From: Dokdonia sp. Dokd-P16
GTDB taxonomy: Bacteria > Bacteroidota > Bacteroidia > Flavobacteriales > Flavobacteriaceae
Assembly (NCBI RefSeq): GCF_003095655.1
Contig: NZ_CP029151.1
Span: forward strand, 2,727,001-2,791,000
Direction of reading: 5' to 3'
Length of the DNA: 64,000 nt
In this document: positions 34,140-43,174 of the stretch, in pieces
Position numbering within the stretch: the stretch's first letter is position 1
Layout of the letters: every line of letters begins with the position of its first letter
Position numbers and translations under genes: made by a program
The notes under the pieces: model-generated
What the model was told of the DNA's origin: nothing
Databases searched by the model: none
What the model saw: only the letters and a program-made list of their open reading frames with translations

Positions 34140-37100
34140 ATGCTTAAGGATCAGGGATTATATTTAAGAGAATTTGAACACGATGCTTGTGGAGCAGGAT
34201 TCATTTGTAGTTTAAAAGGAATAAAGTCAAACGACATTATCCACAAAGCACTAGAAATTCTTGAAAAACTAGAGCATCGAGGAGCGGTAAGTGCAGATGG
34301 AAGAACGGGAGATGGTGCAGGAATACTTATAGATATCCCTCATGATTATTTTCAAGCGAGCTGTGATTTTGAGTTGCCACAAGAAGGAAGTTATGCAGTG
34401 AGTAATGTGTTTCTCCCTCGTAAACAAAATCAACGAGATTACTGTATTTCGGTGTTTGAGAAGAGTCTTACAGATCAAGGCATTCATATTATAGGATGGA
34501 GAGATGTGCCGGTAGATAAATCTATCTTAGGTGAGATTGCTCAGGTTTCTGAGCCCTTTGTAAAGCAAATCTTTGTTTCATATGACGGTGGTGATAAAAA
34601 TCCCGCTTTCGCGAAAGCGCAACAAAAACCCACTCCAGAATTTGCATTCAACTTAAAGTTGTTTACTGCACGTAAAATTGCAGAACACACTATATATGAT
34701 TCTAAGCTATCTGAAAGTTCATTCTTTTATGTACCTAGTTTTTCAACCAAAACAATCATTTATAAAGGGCTGTTAATGCCTCAAGACATTAAAGTTTATT
34801 ATAAAGACTTGATGGATCCTAGGGTTGTGACGCGCCTGGCACTTGTGCATCAGCGTTTTTCAACAAATACATTCCCTACTTGGGATCTTGCACAGCCTTT
34901 TAGATATATGTGTCATAATGGAGAGATTAATACATTGCGAGGCAATGTAACTCGTATGTACTCCAGAGAAGAACTTATGGAAAGTCCGCTTTTTGGAGAG
35001 GATATTAAAGCTGTTCTTCCAGTGGTAATCCCAGGCAAATCTGATAGTGCTTCTATGGATATGGTGGTGGAGCTGCTATTAATGACAGGTCGCTCACTTC
35101 CAGAGGTAATGATGATGCTCGTGCCAGAAGCGTGGGAGAAAAATAAGGAGATGTCTCCTGCAAAACGTGCTTTTTATGAATTTAATTCCTGCCTTATGGA
35201 GCCTTGGGATGGTCCAGCGTCTATCCCGTTTACAGATGGTAATTATATAGGAGCGGTACTTGATCGTAATGGATTGCGTCCATCTCGTTATTCTGTGACA
35301 AAGGATGGCTACGTGATTATGGCTTCTGAAATTGGTGTGGTAGATATTGAGCCTAGCAATGTGCAGTTCCATGGTCGTCTCGAGCCTGGTAAAATGTTTC
35401 TAGTAGATATGGCGCAAGGCCGTATCATTAATGATGAGGAAATAAAAGAGGAGATTGCAACGCGTCACCCGTATCAAGAATGGCTTGATGAAAATTTAAT
35501 TCACTTAAGGGATATTCCTTATAATGAGTGTCCGCTATTTTTAAATGAAGCACCACTCAAGGAGCGTTTGATCACCTTTGGGTACACACAAGAAGATATA
35601 AATACCATCATATTACCCATGGCTGCAAATGCTAAAGAACCTATAGGTTCAATGGGTAATGATGCTCCTATTGCTGCGCTTTCAGAAAGACCGCAGCTCA
35701 TTTATAATTACTTTAAACAATTGTTTGCTCAAGTAACAAATCCGCCTCTTGATGGAATAAGAGAGGAGCTGATTACAGATATTTCTCTAACCCTGGGAGC
35801 CGATTATAATATTTTTGACATTAATGCTGCGCATTGTAGAAAACTTAAAATCCAAAACCCAGTTATATCAAAACAAGATTTAGACAAGATTAAAAGTCTA
35901 GATGACAAAAACTTCAAAGTAGTTTCTGTACCGATGTTATATCAGGTAGAGAGAGGTCATAATGGCCTCGAGGAGGCACTAGAAAAACTCTTGCAAAACG
36001 TAAGCAAGCAGCTTGATGAGGGAGCAAATATTGTTATTCTATCAGATAGAAATACGTCAATTACAGAGGCACCTATACCAGCATTGTTAGCATGTTCTTA
36101 TGTAAACAACGGACTAGCAACTCATAAGAAGAGATCTCAATTAAGTTTAATTATTGAGTCTGCAGAGCCTAGGGAAGTGCATCACTTTGCACTATTATTT
36201 GGTTATGGTGCGAGCGCGATTAACCCATATATGGTAAATGAGATTATAGAAAATCACCCAGAAGATCTTGAGCTTGCTAGTGTAGATGTAGAGGAGGCTA
36301 TTCAAAACTTCAATAAGGCTGTAGGTAAAGGCGTGCTCAAGGTGATGAATAAGATTGGTATTTCTACACTTAATTCATATCGCAGTTCGCAATTATTTGA
36401 ATGTATAGGTATTAGTAAAAAAGTAGTTTCAAAATACTTTCCGCGCACAGTGACTAGAATTGAGGGTGTAGGATTGCATCAACTAGAAGGAGAAATAAGT
36501 AAGCGTCATACAGCTGCTTACGATAAAAAGGAAATTGCTGCAGACTTACCACTAGAAATAGGTGGTGAGTATAGATGGAGAAGAGATGGGGAGGCGCATT
36601 TATTTAATCCGCTTACGATTGCAAAACTTCAAGAATCTGTACGAAGCAATAAGCCAGTAATTTATAAGGAATATGCAGATCGTGTAAATAATCAAGCTAA
36701 ACAACTAATGACTATTAGAGGCTTGTTTGAGTTTACAAACTATGATCCTATAGATATTGACGAAGTAGAGCCGTGGACGGATATAGTAAAACGTTTTAAA
36801 ACGGGAGCAATGTCTTATGGATCTATTAGTAAAGAGGCACACGAGACACTAGCTGTAGCGATGAATCGTATAGATGGTAAATCAAATTCTGGTGAAGGAG
36901 GAGAAAATCAAGAGCGTTTTTATAAAGATGTAAATGGTGACTGGAAAAACAGTGCAATCAAGCAAGTAGCTTCTGGGCGTTTTGGTGTTACTTCAAACTA
37001 CCTGACAAATGCTGCAGAGATTCAAATAAAAATGGCTCAAGGAGCAAAACCTGGTGAAGGAGGGCAGTTGCCTGGGCCTAAAGTAAATCCAGAAATTGCA

Positions 37101-38678
37101 AAAACACGTAATTCTACTCCATATGTAGGATTGATTTCTCCACCACCACACCATGATATTTATTCAATTGAAGATTTATCACAGCTTATTTATGACCTTA
37201 AATCTGCAAATAGAGAGGCACGTATTAATGTGAAATTAGTATCAGAAGTAGGTGTAGGGACTGTGGCCGCAGGTGTTGCAAAAGCTAAGGCAGATGTGAT
37301 TTTAATCTCTGGGCATGATGGAGGTACAGGTGCAACGCCACTTACTTCATTAAAACATACGGGGCTTCCGTGGGAGTTAGGACTCGCCGAAGCACAGCAA
37401 ACACTCGTTATGAATGATTTGCGTGGTCGTGTGAGGTTAGAGTGTGATGGCCAACTTAAAACCGGTAGAGACGTAGCAATCGCATGTCTTTTGGGAGCAG
37501 AGGAATTTGGATTTGCCACAGCACCACTAGTAGCTTCTGGATGTATTATGATGCGTGTATGTCATTTAAATACTTGTCCTGTGGGAATTGCAACACAAAA
37601 TCCAGAGTTGCGTAAACGTTTTAAAGGAAAGCCGGAGCATGTGGTAAACTTCATGTATTTCGTAGCGCAAGAGCTTCGTGAGATTATGGCAAAGCTTGGC
37701 TTCAAGACGGTAGATGAGATGGTCGGGCAAGTACAAAAGCTAGACCGCAACAAGACTATCGATCAGTACAAAGCATTAGGACTCGATTTGTCTCCTATTC
37801 TTCATAAAGTAGAAGTTAAGGAAGGGCAATCCTTGAGAAATATCGAAAAGCAAGATCACGATTTAGAAAAGGCATTAGATTTTAAAATTATATCTCAGGC
37901 ACACCCTGCATTATTCAGAAAAGAGAAAACCACGCTTGATCTTAAGATTACAAATGAAGACAGAGCAGTAGGAGCCATTTTAAGTAATGAGATTTCAAAA
38001 ATTTATGGAGTTAATGGATTGCCAGAAAATACATTAAAAATCAACTTTGAAGGTTCGGCTGGGCAGAGTTTTGCGGCATTTGCAACGCATGGACTTACAC
38101 TTTCGGTAACTGGAAATACAAATGATTATATAGGTAAAGGGCTTTCTGGCGCAAAAGTGATTGTAAAAGTACCTGTAGAGGCGACCATTATTCCTGAAGA
38201 TAATGTCATTATTGGAAACGTAGCATTTTATGGTGCCACTGCTGGAGAGGCTTACATTAATGGAAAGGCTGGAGAGCGTTTTTGTGTACGTAACTCGGGA
38301 GCTAGAGCTGTGGTAGAAGGTATAGGTGATCATGGTTGTGAGTATATGACAGGAGGAGTAGCAGTGATTTTAGGAGCTGTGGGAAGAAACTTCGGGGCTG
38401 GAATGAGTGGCGGAATTGCATATGTGTATGATGTTGATAGCTCGCTTTCGCGAAAAGCAAACTCAGAAGGCTTAAACTTCTTAAAGGTAGAAGAAACTCA
38501 AGACCGTGAGGAGCTTAGACAGTTGGTTGAAAACCATTATAATGCCACACAATCTCCACTAGCACAACGTTTTCTAGAAAATTGGGATGTGGAAATAGGC
38601 AATTTCACGAAAGTGTTACCAGAAGAATACCGCCAGGCTTTAATTAGGTTAGAGGAAGAACAAAAATTAGCAAACTAA
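34140..38678 (+). CDS. gltB: Glutamate synthase large subunit
   Basis: This 1512-aa protein has an N-terminal glutaminase domain whose nucleophile is Cys17 (HDACGAGFICS) after a short propeptide. A central domain and the FMN-binding synthase domain follow (GEGGENQERFYKD, SGHDGGTGATPLTSLKHTG). The 3Fe-4S cysteines are CIMMRVCHLNTCPVGIATQ, and the C-terminus is a GXGXG beta-helix domain. It transfers the amide of glutamine to 2-oxoglutarate. Two palindromes lie in it: an exact copy (NPAFAKAQQKP) in the glutaminase domain and a near copy (SSLSRKANSEG) near the C-terminus. gltD follows 3 bp downstream. Confidence 0.96.
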   Translation: MLKDQGLYLREFEHDACGAGFICSLKGIKSNDIIHKALEILEKLEHRGAVSADGRTGDGAGILIDIPHDYFQASCDFELPQEGSYAVSNVFLPRKQNQRDYCISVFEKSLTDQGIHIIGWRDVPVDKSILGEIAQVSEPFVKQIFVSYDGGDKNPAFAKAQQKPTPEFAFNLKLFTARKIAEHTIYDSKLSESSFFYVPSFSTKTIIYKGLLMPQDIKVYYKDLMDPRVVTRLALVHQRFSTNTFPTWDLAQPFRYMCHNGEINTLRGNVTRMYSREELMESPLFGEDIKAVLPVVIPGKSDSASMDMVVELLLMTGRSLPEVMMMLVPEAWEKNKEMSPAKRAFYEFNSCLMEPWDGPASIPFTDGNYIGAVLDRNGLRPSRYSVTKDGYVIMASEIGVVDIEPSNVQFHGRLEPGKMFLVDMAQGRIINDEEIKEEIATRHPYQEWLDENLIHLRDIPYNECPLFLNEAPLKERLITFGYTQEDINTIILPMAANAKEPIGSMGNDAPIAALSERPQLIYNYFKQLFAQVTNPPLDGIREELITDISLTLGADYNIFDINAAHCRKLKIQNPVISKQDLDKIKSLDDKNFKVVSVPMLYQVERGHNGLEEALEKLLQNVSKQLDEGANIVILSDRNTSITEAPIPALLACSYVNNGLATHKKRSQLSLIIESAEPREVHHFALLFGYGASAINPYMVNEIIENHPEDLELASVDVEEAIQNFNKAVGKGVLKVMNKIGISTLNSYRSSQLFECIGISKKVVSKYFPRTVTRIEGVGLHQLEGEISKRHTAAYDKKEIAADLPLEIGGEYRWRRDGEAHLFNPLTIAKLQESVRSNKPVIYKEYADRVNNQAKQLMTIRGLFEFTNYDPIDIDEVEPWTDIVKRFKTGAMSYGSISKEAHETLAVAMNRIDGKSNSGEGGENQERFYKDVNGDWKNSAIKQVASGRFGVTSNYLTNAAEIQIKMAQGAKPGEGGQLPGPKVNPEIAKTRNSTPYVGLISPPPHHDIYSIEDLSQLIYDLKSANREARINVKLVSEVGVGTVAAGVAKAKADVILISGHDGGTGATPLTSLKHTGLPWELGLAEAQQTLVMNDLRGRVRLECDGQLKTGRDVAIACLLGAEEFGFATAPLVASGCIMMRVCHLNTCPVGIATQNPELRKRFKGKPEHVVNFMYFVAQELREIMAKLGFKTVDEMVGQVQKLDRNKTIDQYKALGLDLSPILHKVEVKEGQSLRNIEKQDHDLEKALDFKIISQAHPALFRKEKTTLDLKITNEDRAVGAILSNEISKIYGVNGLPENTLKINFEGSAGQSFAAFATHGLTLSVTGNTNDYIGKGLSGAKVIVKVPVEATIIPEDNVIIGNVAFYGATAGEAYINGKAGERFCVRNSGARAVVEGIGDHGCEYMTGGVAVILGAVGRNFGAGMSGGIAYVYDVDSSLSRKANSEGLNFLKVEETQDREELRQLVENHYNATQSPLAQRFLENWDVEIGNFTKVLPEEYRQALIRLEEEQKLAN
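34604..34619. repeat. Dispersed palindrome, exact 16-mer
   Basis: Copy in gltB, AFAKA frame, in a surface-like segment of the glutaminase domain. Confidence 0.95.
38443..38458. repeat. Dispersed palindrome, near copy
   Basis: CGCTTTCGCGAAAAGC in gltB, read as LSRKA; right arm carries an extra A. Confidence 0.8.
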
Positions 38679-38681
38679 GAG

Positions 38682-40145
38682 ATGGGAAAAGTAACAGGAT
38701 TTTTAGAATATAAGCGTAAAGATGAGAGCTATGTAGCTCCGGAGGAACGCTTAAAAAATTATAAAGAATTTACCGTTCCTCTTGAAGAGTCAGATCTCAA
38801 AAAGCAGGGAGGAAGATGTATGGATTGCGGGATTCCGTTTTGTCATTCTGGATGCCCACTAGGGAACCTCATACCAGATTTTAACGATGCAGTGTATAAA
38901 GGTCGCTGGCAAGAGGCTGCAGGGATACTGCATGCGACAAATAATTTTCCAGAATTTACAGGAAGACTTTGTCCTGCTCCATGTGAGGAGGCTTGTGTTC
39001 TTGGTATTAATGAAGACCCTGTAAGTATTGAAAATATTGAAAAAAATATAGTAGAGCGTGCATTTGACGAAGGTTGGATTATAGCGCAACCACCTTTAAA
39101 ACGTACGGGGAAATCTGTTGCTGTTATTGGATCTGGACCTTCTGGACTTGCTACAGCACAACAGCTCAATAGAGCTGGACATACGGTAACTGTTTTTGAA
39201 AGAGACGCAAAAGTAGGCGGATTATTACGTTATGGAATTCCAGATTTTAAGATGGAGAAAAATGTAATAGACCGTCGTCTTGAGGTTCTTGAAGAAGAGG
39301 GGATTACCTTTAAAACGAATGCAAATGTTGGGCAAAATATAAGTGTAGAGGCGCTCCAAGATGAGTATGATGCTATTGTACTTTGCGGTGGGGCTACTGT
39401 GAGAAGATCTATTCCCATTAAGGGTGCTCATCTCAAAGGAGTGTATCAAGCAATGGATTTTTTAAAACAAAATAATGAGCGTCAAGATGGTCTAAATGAT
39501 TGGGAAGAAGAAATTGTAGCAACCGGTAAAAACGTTGTTGTAATAGGAGGGGGAGATACAGGTTCTGATTGTATAGGCACGAGTAATAGGCAAGGAGCAA
39601 GTAGTGTGACTAACTTTGAGATTCTTAATAAGCCTACTGTAGAGCGACCTACAGAACAGCCTTGGCCATATTATCCTATGCGACTGCGCACAAGTTCTTC
39701 ACATAAAGAAGGGGTTGATCGTGTGTTTAGTATATCAACCAAAGAATTTGTGGGGGACGCTGCTGGAAATCTAACAGGATTAATTACTTCAGAGGTGGAG
39801 TGGATTACTCATGAAAGTGGTAGACGTGAACTAAAAGAAGTTCCTAATTCAGAAAAAAAATGGGAATGTGACATGGCATTTCTAGCATTAGGTTTCACCG
39901 GACCAGAAAAAACATTAATTGACCAATTACATCTCGACACAGATTTGAGAGGTAACATTAAGGCAACTGATTATAGCACCAATGTCTCGGGGATATTTGC
40001 AGCAGGTGATATGCGTAGAGGGCAATCACTTATCGTCTGGGCAATTTCTGAAGGGCGTCAAGCAGCACATCACGTAGATAAGTTTTTAATGGGAAGTTCT
40101 GAGCTTCCATTAAAAGATGAAGAGAGTGATTTGCCTAGGCGTTAA
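38682..40145 (+). CDS. gltD: Glutamate synthase small subunit
   Basis: This 487-aa FAD protein has the 4Fe-4S cysteines in CMDCGIPFCHSGCPLGN and CPAPCEEACVLG, the FAD-binding GSGPSGLATAQQL and the NADPH-binding GGGDTGSDCIG. It transfers electrons from NADPH to the large subunit. The FAD C-terminal motif GIFAAGDMRRGQSLIVWAI is present. It is separated from gltB by 3 bp and is certainly co-transcribed. Confidence 0.96.
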   Translation: MGKVTGFLEYKRKDESYVAPEERLKNYKEFTVPLEESDLKKQGGRCMDCGIPFCHSGCPLGNLIPDFNDAVYKGRWQEAAGILHATNNFPEFTGRLCPAPCEEACVLGINEDPVSIENIEKNIVERAFDEGWIIAQPPLKRTGKSVAVIGSGPSGLATAQQLNRAGHTVTVFERDAKVGGLLRYGIPDFKMEKNVIDRRLEVLEEEGITFKTNANVGQNISVEALQDEYDAIVLCGGATVRRSIPIKGAHLKGVYQAMDFLKQNNERQDGLNDWEEEIVATGKNVVVIGGGDTGSDCIGTSNRQGASSVTNFEILNKPTVERPTEQPWPYYPMRLRTSSSHKEGVDRVFSISTKEFVGDAAGNLTGLITSEVEWITHESGRRELKEVPNSEKKWECDMAFLALGFTGPEKTLIDQLHLDTDLRGNIKATDYSTNVSGIFAAGDMRRGQSLIVWAISEGRQAAHHVDKFLMGSSELPLKDEESDLPRR

Positions 40146-40197
40146 CTATGTGTGTTGTTAGTTGTATATTGACATTTCTAACAATAGAAATAGTTTC

Positions 40198-40401
40198 ATG
40201 AAAATTCAAAAAAGCACAAAAGGAGAATGGGTGTCAACTTTTGGTGGCGTACTTATAACTACTGGTATTATGTGTATGACATTTGAGGCTAGTAATTATT
40301 TTGTATTTGGATTTCTTTTAACGGCTATGGCTGTAACGATTTACGGTATAGTTAGTTCTTCTAGAGAAAAGGCTGCGAGTGACAAGATTAAAAAGAAATA
40401 A
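40198..40401 (+). CDS. Small two-helix membrane protein
   Basis: I take ATG 40198 as the start (67 aa); the frame also reaches a TTG at 40162, but the residues between look uncharacteristic. Two hydrophobic segments (about 14-27 and 35-54) are followed by a basic tail with KIKKK. No known family. It lies 52 bp after gltD, in the same direction, and ends before a bidirectional terminator, so it may be the last gene of the GOGAT transcript. Confidence 0.55.
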   Translation: MKIQKSTKGEWVSTFGGVLITTGIMCMTFEASNYFVFGFLLTAMAVTIYGIVSSSREKAASDKIKKK

Positions 40402-40436
40402 GTGCTTCAATAGTTTTTATTCATTCCTAAAAATTA

Positions 40437-40470
40437 ACAAAGCCTCTACATGAAAATGTAGAGGCTTTGT
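40437..40470. terminator. Bidirectional terminator between the GOGAT operon and dnaA
   Basis: Stem ACAAAGCCTCTACA / TGTAGAGGCTTTGT with loop TGAAAA, A-rich on the left and T-rich on the right. Confidence 0.88.
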
Positions 40471-40495
40471 TATTATAATGAATTCAAGTTAGAAG

Positions 40496-41923
40496 TTACA
40501 CAGAGAGCTTCTTTCCTAAATCTTCTACGTATTTTCTAAACTGCTTATCTGTACTAGCAAGGTTATCTACCGTTTTACAAGCGTGTAATACGGTTGCGTG
40601 ATCGCGTTGTCCTATTTGAGAACCTATACTTGCAAGTGATGCTTTAGTAAGTTTCTTTGCAAAGAACATTGCGAGCTGTCTTGCTTGTACGATGTGACGT
40701 TTACGAGTTTTAGACTGTAGTGTTTCTACATCCATCTGGAAGTAATCTGACACAATCTTTTGTATGTAGTCTATAGATACTTCGCGCTTCGTGTGCTTCA
40801 CGTAGTTATCTACAATTTTCTTAGCTAGATCTAATGTGATTTCTTTCTTATTGAAAGAAGAGTGAGCAATAAGTGATATAATAGCACCTTCGAGCTCTCT
40901 TACATTTGTTTTGATGTTATTTGCAAGAAATTCTACAATTTCTTCTGGCATCTCAACACCATCTTGATAAAGCTTTTGCTTTATGATGGCTATACGTGTT
41001 TCAAAGCTTGGGTGTTGCAGCTCTGCGCTTAATCCCCATTTAAAACGAGAAAGAAGGCGTTGCTCAATGTCTTGCATATCTACTGGCGCCTTATCTGAGG
41101 TAAGAATTACTTGCTTACCATTCTGATGTAGGTGATTAAAGATATGGAAGAACACATCCTGAGTTCCTGCCTTACCACTTAGTAATTGAATATCATCTAC
41201 AATAAGAACATCAATAACTTGATAGAAATGTATAAAATCATTTCTGTTGTTCTTTTTTACAGACTCAATATATTGTTGTGTAAACTTCTCAGCAGAAATA
41301 TATAAAACAGTCTTTGCTGGATATTTATCTTTTATTTGAACACCTATAGCGTGTGCAAGGTGTGTTTTTCCTAAACCTACACCACCAAAAACGAGTAGTG
41401 GATTAAAAGATGTTCCTCCGGGCTTATTTGCAACTGCCATTCCAGCAGATCTTGCAAGACGGTTGGACTCACCTTCAAGGAAGTTATCAAAGTTATAGTT
41501 AGGGTTGAGCTGTGATTCGATTTGTAAATTTCGGATTCCCGGAATTACAAAAGGATTTTTGAGCTCTGGATTCTTGTTTTTAAATGGAGCATCAACATCT
41601 TGAGATTTCATGGCACTACGATTAGCGCTAGGAATCTTTTCTGTAAACGGTTGATTGTTTCCATAAGTGTTTTCCATTCTGATCACATAGACCAGTTTGG
41701 CATTTTCACCTAGTACTTTGTTAAGCGCAACTTTAAGAAGTTTAACATAGTGCTCTTCTAGCCATTCATAAAAGAATTTACTAGGCACTTGTATGCTTAA
41801 TGCGTTATCTGTGAGCTTGACCGCTTTAATCGGTTCAAACCACGTCTTGTATGCCTGGGGTGTAATATTGTCCTGAATAAATGCGAGACAATTATCCCAT
41901 ACAGATTGCGCAGTTAGAGTCAT
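40496..41923 (-). CDS. dnaA: Chromosomal replication initiator DnaA
   Basis: This 475-aa protein has all four DnaA domains. An N-terminal helicase-interaction domain (WDNCLAFIQDNITPQAYKTWFEPI) leads to a linker (about 95-135) and the AAA+ domain, with Walker A GGVGLGKTHLAHAIG and Walker B VLIVDDIQLL. The C-terminal helix-turn-helix carries the signature IGQRDHATVLHACKTVDNL for DnaA-box binding. No cluster of TTATCCACA boxes lies around the gene, so I see no evidence that oriC is here. Confidence 0.97.
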   Translation of the reverse strand: MTLTAQSVWDNCLAFIQDNITPQAYKTWFEPIKAVKLTDNALSIQVPSKFFYEWLEEHYVKLLKVALNKVLGENAKLVYVIRMENTYGNNQPFTEKIPSANRSAMKSQDVDAPFKNKNPELKNPFVIPGIRNLQIESQLNPNYNFDNFLEGESNRLARSAGMAVANKPGGTSFNPLLVFGGVGLGKTHLAHAIGVQIKDKYPAKTVLYISAEKFTQQYIESVKKNNRNDFIHFYQVIDVLIVDDIQLLSGKAGTQDVFFHIFNHLHQNGKQVILTSDKAPVDMQDIEQRLLSRFKWGLSAELQHPSFETRIAIIKQKLYQDGVEMPEEIVEFLANNIKTNVRELEGAIISLIAHSSFNKKEITLDLAKKIVDNYVKHTKREVSIDYIQKIVSDYFQMDVETLQSKTRKRHIVQARQLAMFFAKKLTKASLASIGSQIGQRDHATVLHACKTVDNLASTDKQFRKYVEDLGKKLSV

Positions 41924-41959
41924 TCGTTGAGTTAAATTATTGGTTGTTTTTTAGTACAG

Positions 41960-42010
41960 AATGCCTTTTAAAAAGATTATCGTATTGTTGATAATGCCCC
42001 TTTTAAAAGC
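41960..42010. promoter_or_regulatory. Repeat-rich segment upstream of dnaA
   Basis: AATGCC-TTTTAAAA occurs twice (about 41960 and 41993) around the inverted pair ATTATC (41976-41981) and GATAAT (41990-41995) with 8 bp between. It lies 37-87 bp before dnaA and may be its regulatory site. Confidence 0.35.
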
Positions 42011-42126
42011 TAAGCAAATATGTGAACAAAAAAAGTAATAAAAAAACGAGTGGAGGGTTGTTTTTTCGCAAATTTTGTTGCATCATATATTAGATTTAAA
42101 ATTACAAAAAATTAGACCTCCCTGCC

Positions 42127-42519
42127 GTGAAAAACCATAATACTTTTGTTAAAGTTCGCTACTCAGAAACCGACCAGATGGGCTTTGTGCACCATAGTAA
42201 CTATGCTCAATATCTTGAAATTGCGAGACTTGAATGGCTAGAACAATTCGGAATTTCTTATAAATGGATGGAAGAAAATGGTGTAATGCTACCAGTTTAT
42301 AATTTAAATACAACATTTAAAAAATCTGCACTTTTCGATGATCGCCTTAAAATAGAAACCTCACTTAGGGATATTCCTACGGTGCGTATTATGTTCGATT
42401 ATAAAGTTTATAACCAAAATGAAGAGTTATTAACAGTGGCGAGTACAGAATTGATCTTTATGAATACAAAAACTGGGCGACCTATGAGGTGCCCAAAATA
42501 CATTTTAGAGAAGCTCTAG
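42127..42519 (+). CDS. YbgC-like acyl-CoA thioesterase
   Basis: This 130-aa hotdog-fold protein begins with GTG and has the 4-hydroxybenzoyl-CoA thioesterase signature VRYSETDQMGFVHHSNYAQYLEIAR, where the Asp of ETDQMG is catalytic. It hydrolyses short-chain acyl-CoA or acyl-ACP. It is divergent from dnaA. Its stop codon is immediately adjacent to that of the convergent YigZ gene, with no bases between. A dnaA-thioesterase-YigZ order is one I recall from other Flavobacteriaceae. Confidence 0.88.
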   Translation: MKNHNTFVKVRYSETDQMGFVHHSNYAQYLEIARLEWLEQFGISYKWMEENGVMLPVYNLNTTFKKSALFDDRLKIETSLRDIPTVRIMFDYKVYNQNEELLTVASTELIFMNTKTGRPMRCPKYILEKL

Positions 42520-43131
42520 TTATTCGTCTTTAAGGAGGTTAATTCCATAGACTTCATTAAAAGCCTCAATGACCTTTTCAGACTCTTTTCTTCGTATGGC
42601 GAGATGAAACACACAGTCCATTTCCATCTTCTGTTCGATTATGGTCACCTTATGATCATTTATTAAGCGCATCGCTTTATTGAGTAGAGGATATTCAAAT
42701 TGTACAGAAAAAGGGATGTCAATTGTTTTCTTTACGATACGAGCATTCTCAAGTGCAAGTTGTGCTCCGGTTCTATAAGCATTGATTAGACCGCCTACAC
42801 CTAATTTTGTCCCACCAAAATATCGTACCACAACTACAAGCACATTAGTAACATCAAAGGATTGTAGTTGACCATATATAGGGGCACCTGCACTATTAGA
42901 AGGTTCACCATCGTCATTTGCGCGGTATTGTTCGTATTCCTTACCTAATACATACGCATAGCACCAGTGTCTGGCTTGGTAGTGCTGTTTTTTAAGTGCA
43001 TCTATATGTTCCTTGACTTCTTCCTCTGTGGTAACGGGAAATGCATAGCCAAAGAATTTGCTATTACGATCCTTAAAGAGTGTTTCTTCAGAAGGTGATA
43101 AAATGGTGTTATAAGTGTCTTTTTGTTCGAT
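42520..43131 (-). CDS. YigZ/IMPACT-family protein with non-canonical (ATC) start
   Basis: Translating the minus strand from the in-frame stop at 43144-43146 gives a full-length YigZ protein: EQKDTYNTILSPSEETLFKD, then SKFFGYAFPV, NDDGEPSNSAGAPIYGQL and VRYFGGTKLGVGGLI. There is no ATG, GTG or TTG before the conserved region. The first standard start is GTG 42843, inside the conserved core, which would leave 107 aa and lose DGEPSNSAG. Homologues begin with M before EQKDTY-like sequence, matching ATC at 43131 and giving 203 aa, the usual length. So the gene either uses ATC or has lost its start by point mutation. The palindrome copy at 43151 lies 19 bp upstream. Confidence 0.75.
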   Translation of the reverse strand: MEQKDTYNTILSPSEETLFKDRNSKFFGYAFPVTTEEEVKEHIDALKKQHYQARHWCYAYVLGKEYEQYRANDDGEPSNSAGAPIYGQLQSFDVTNVLVVVVRYFGGTKLGVGGLINAYRTGAQLALENARIVKKTIDIPFSVQFEYPLLNKAMRLINDHKVTIIEQKMEMDCVFHLAIRRKESEKVIEAFNEVYGINLLKDE

Positions 43132-43150
43132 ATTGTAATTGTTTTAGGTA

Positions 43151-43166
43151 CGCTTTCGCGAAAGCG
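43151..43166. repeat. Dispersed palindrome, exact 16-mer
   Basis: Intergenic copy between YigZ and the oligopeptide-binding gene, 19 bp before the proposed YigZ start and 8 bp after the binding-protein stop. Flanks TA...TA. Confidence 0.95.
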
Positions 43167-43174
43167 TAATCACA

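Noticed and set aside
40496-42126. oriC next to dnaA
   Set aside because: No cluster of DnaA boxes or AT-rich unwinding element was found, and Bacteroidota origins are often away from dnaA.
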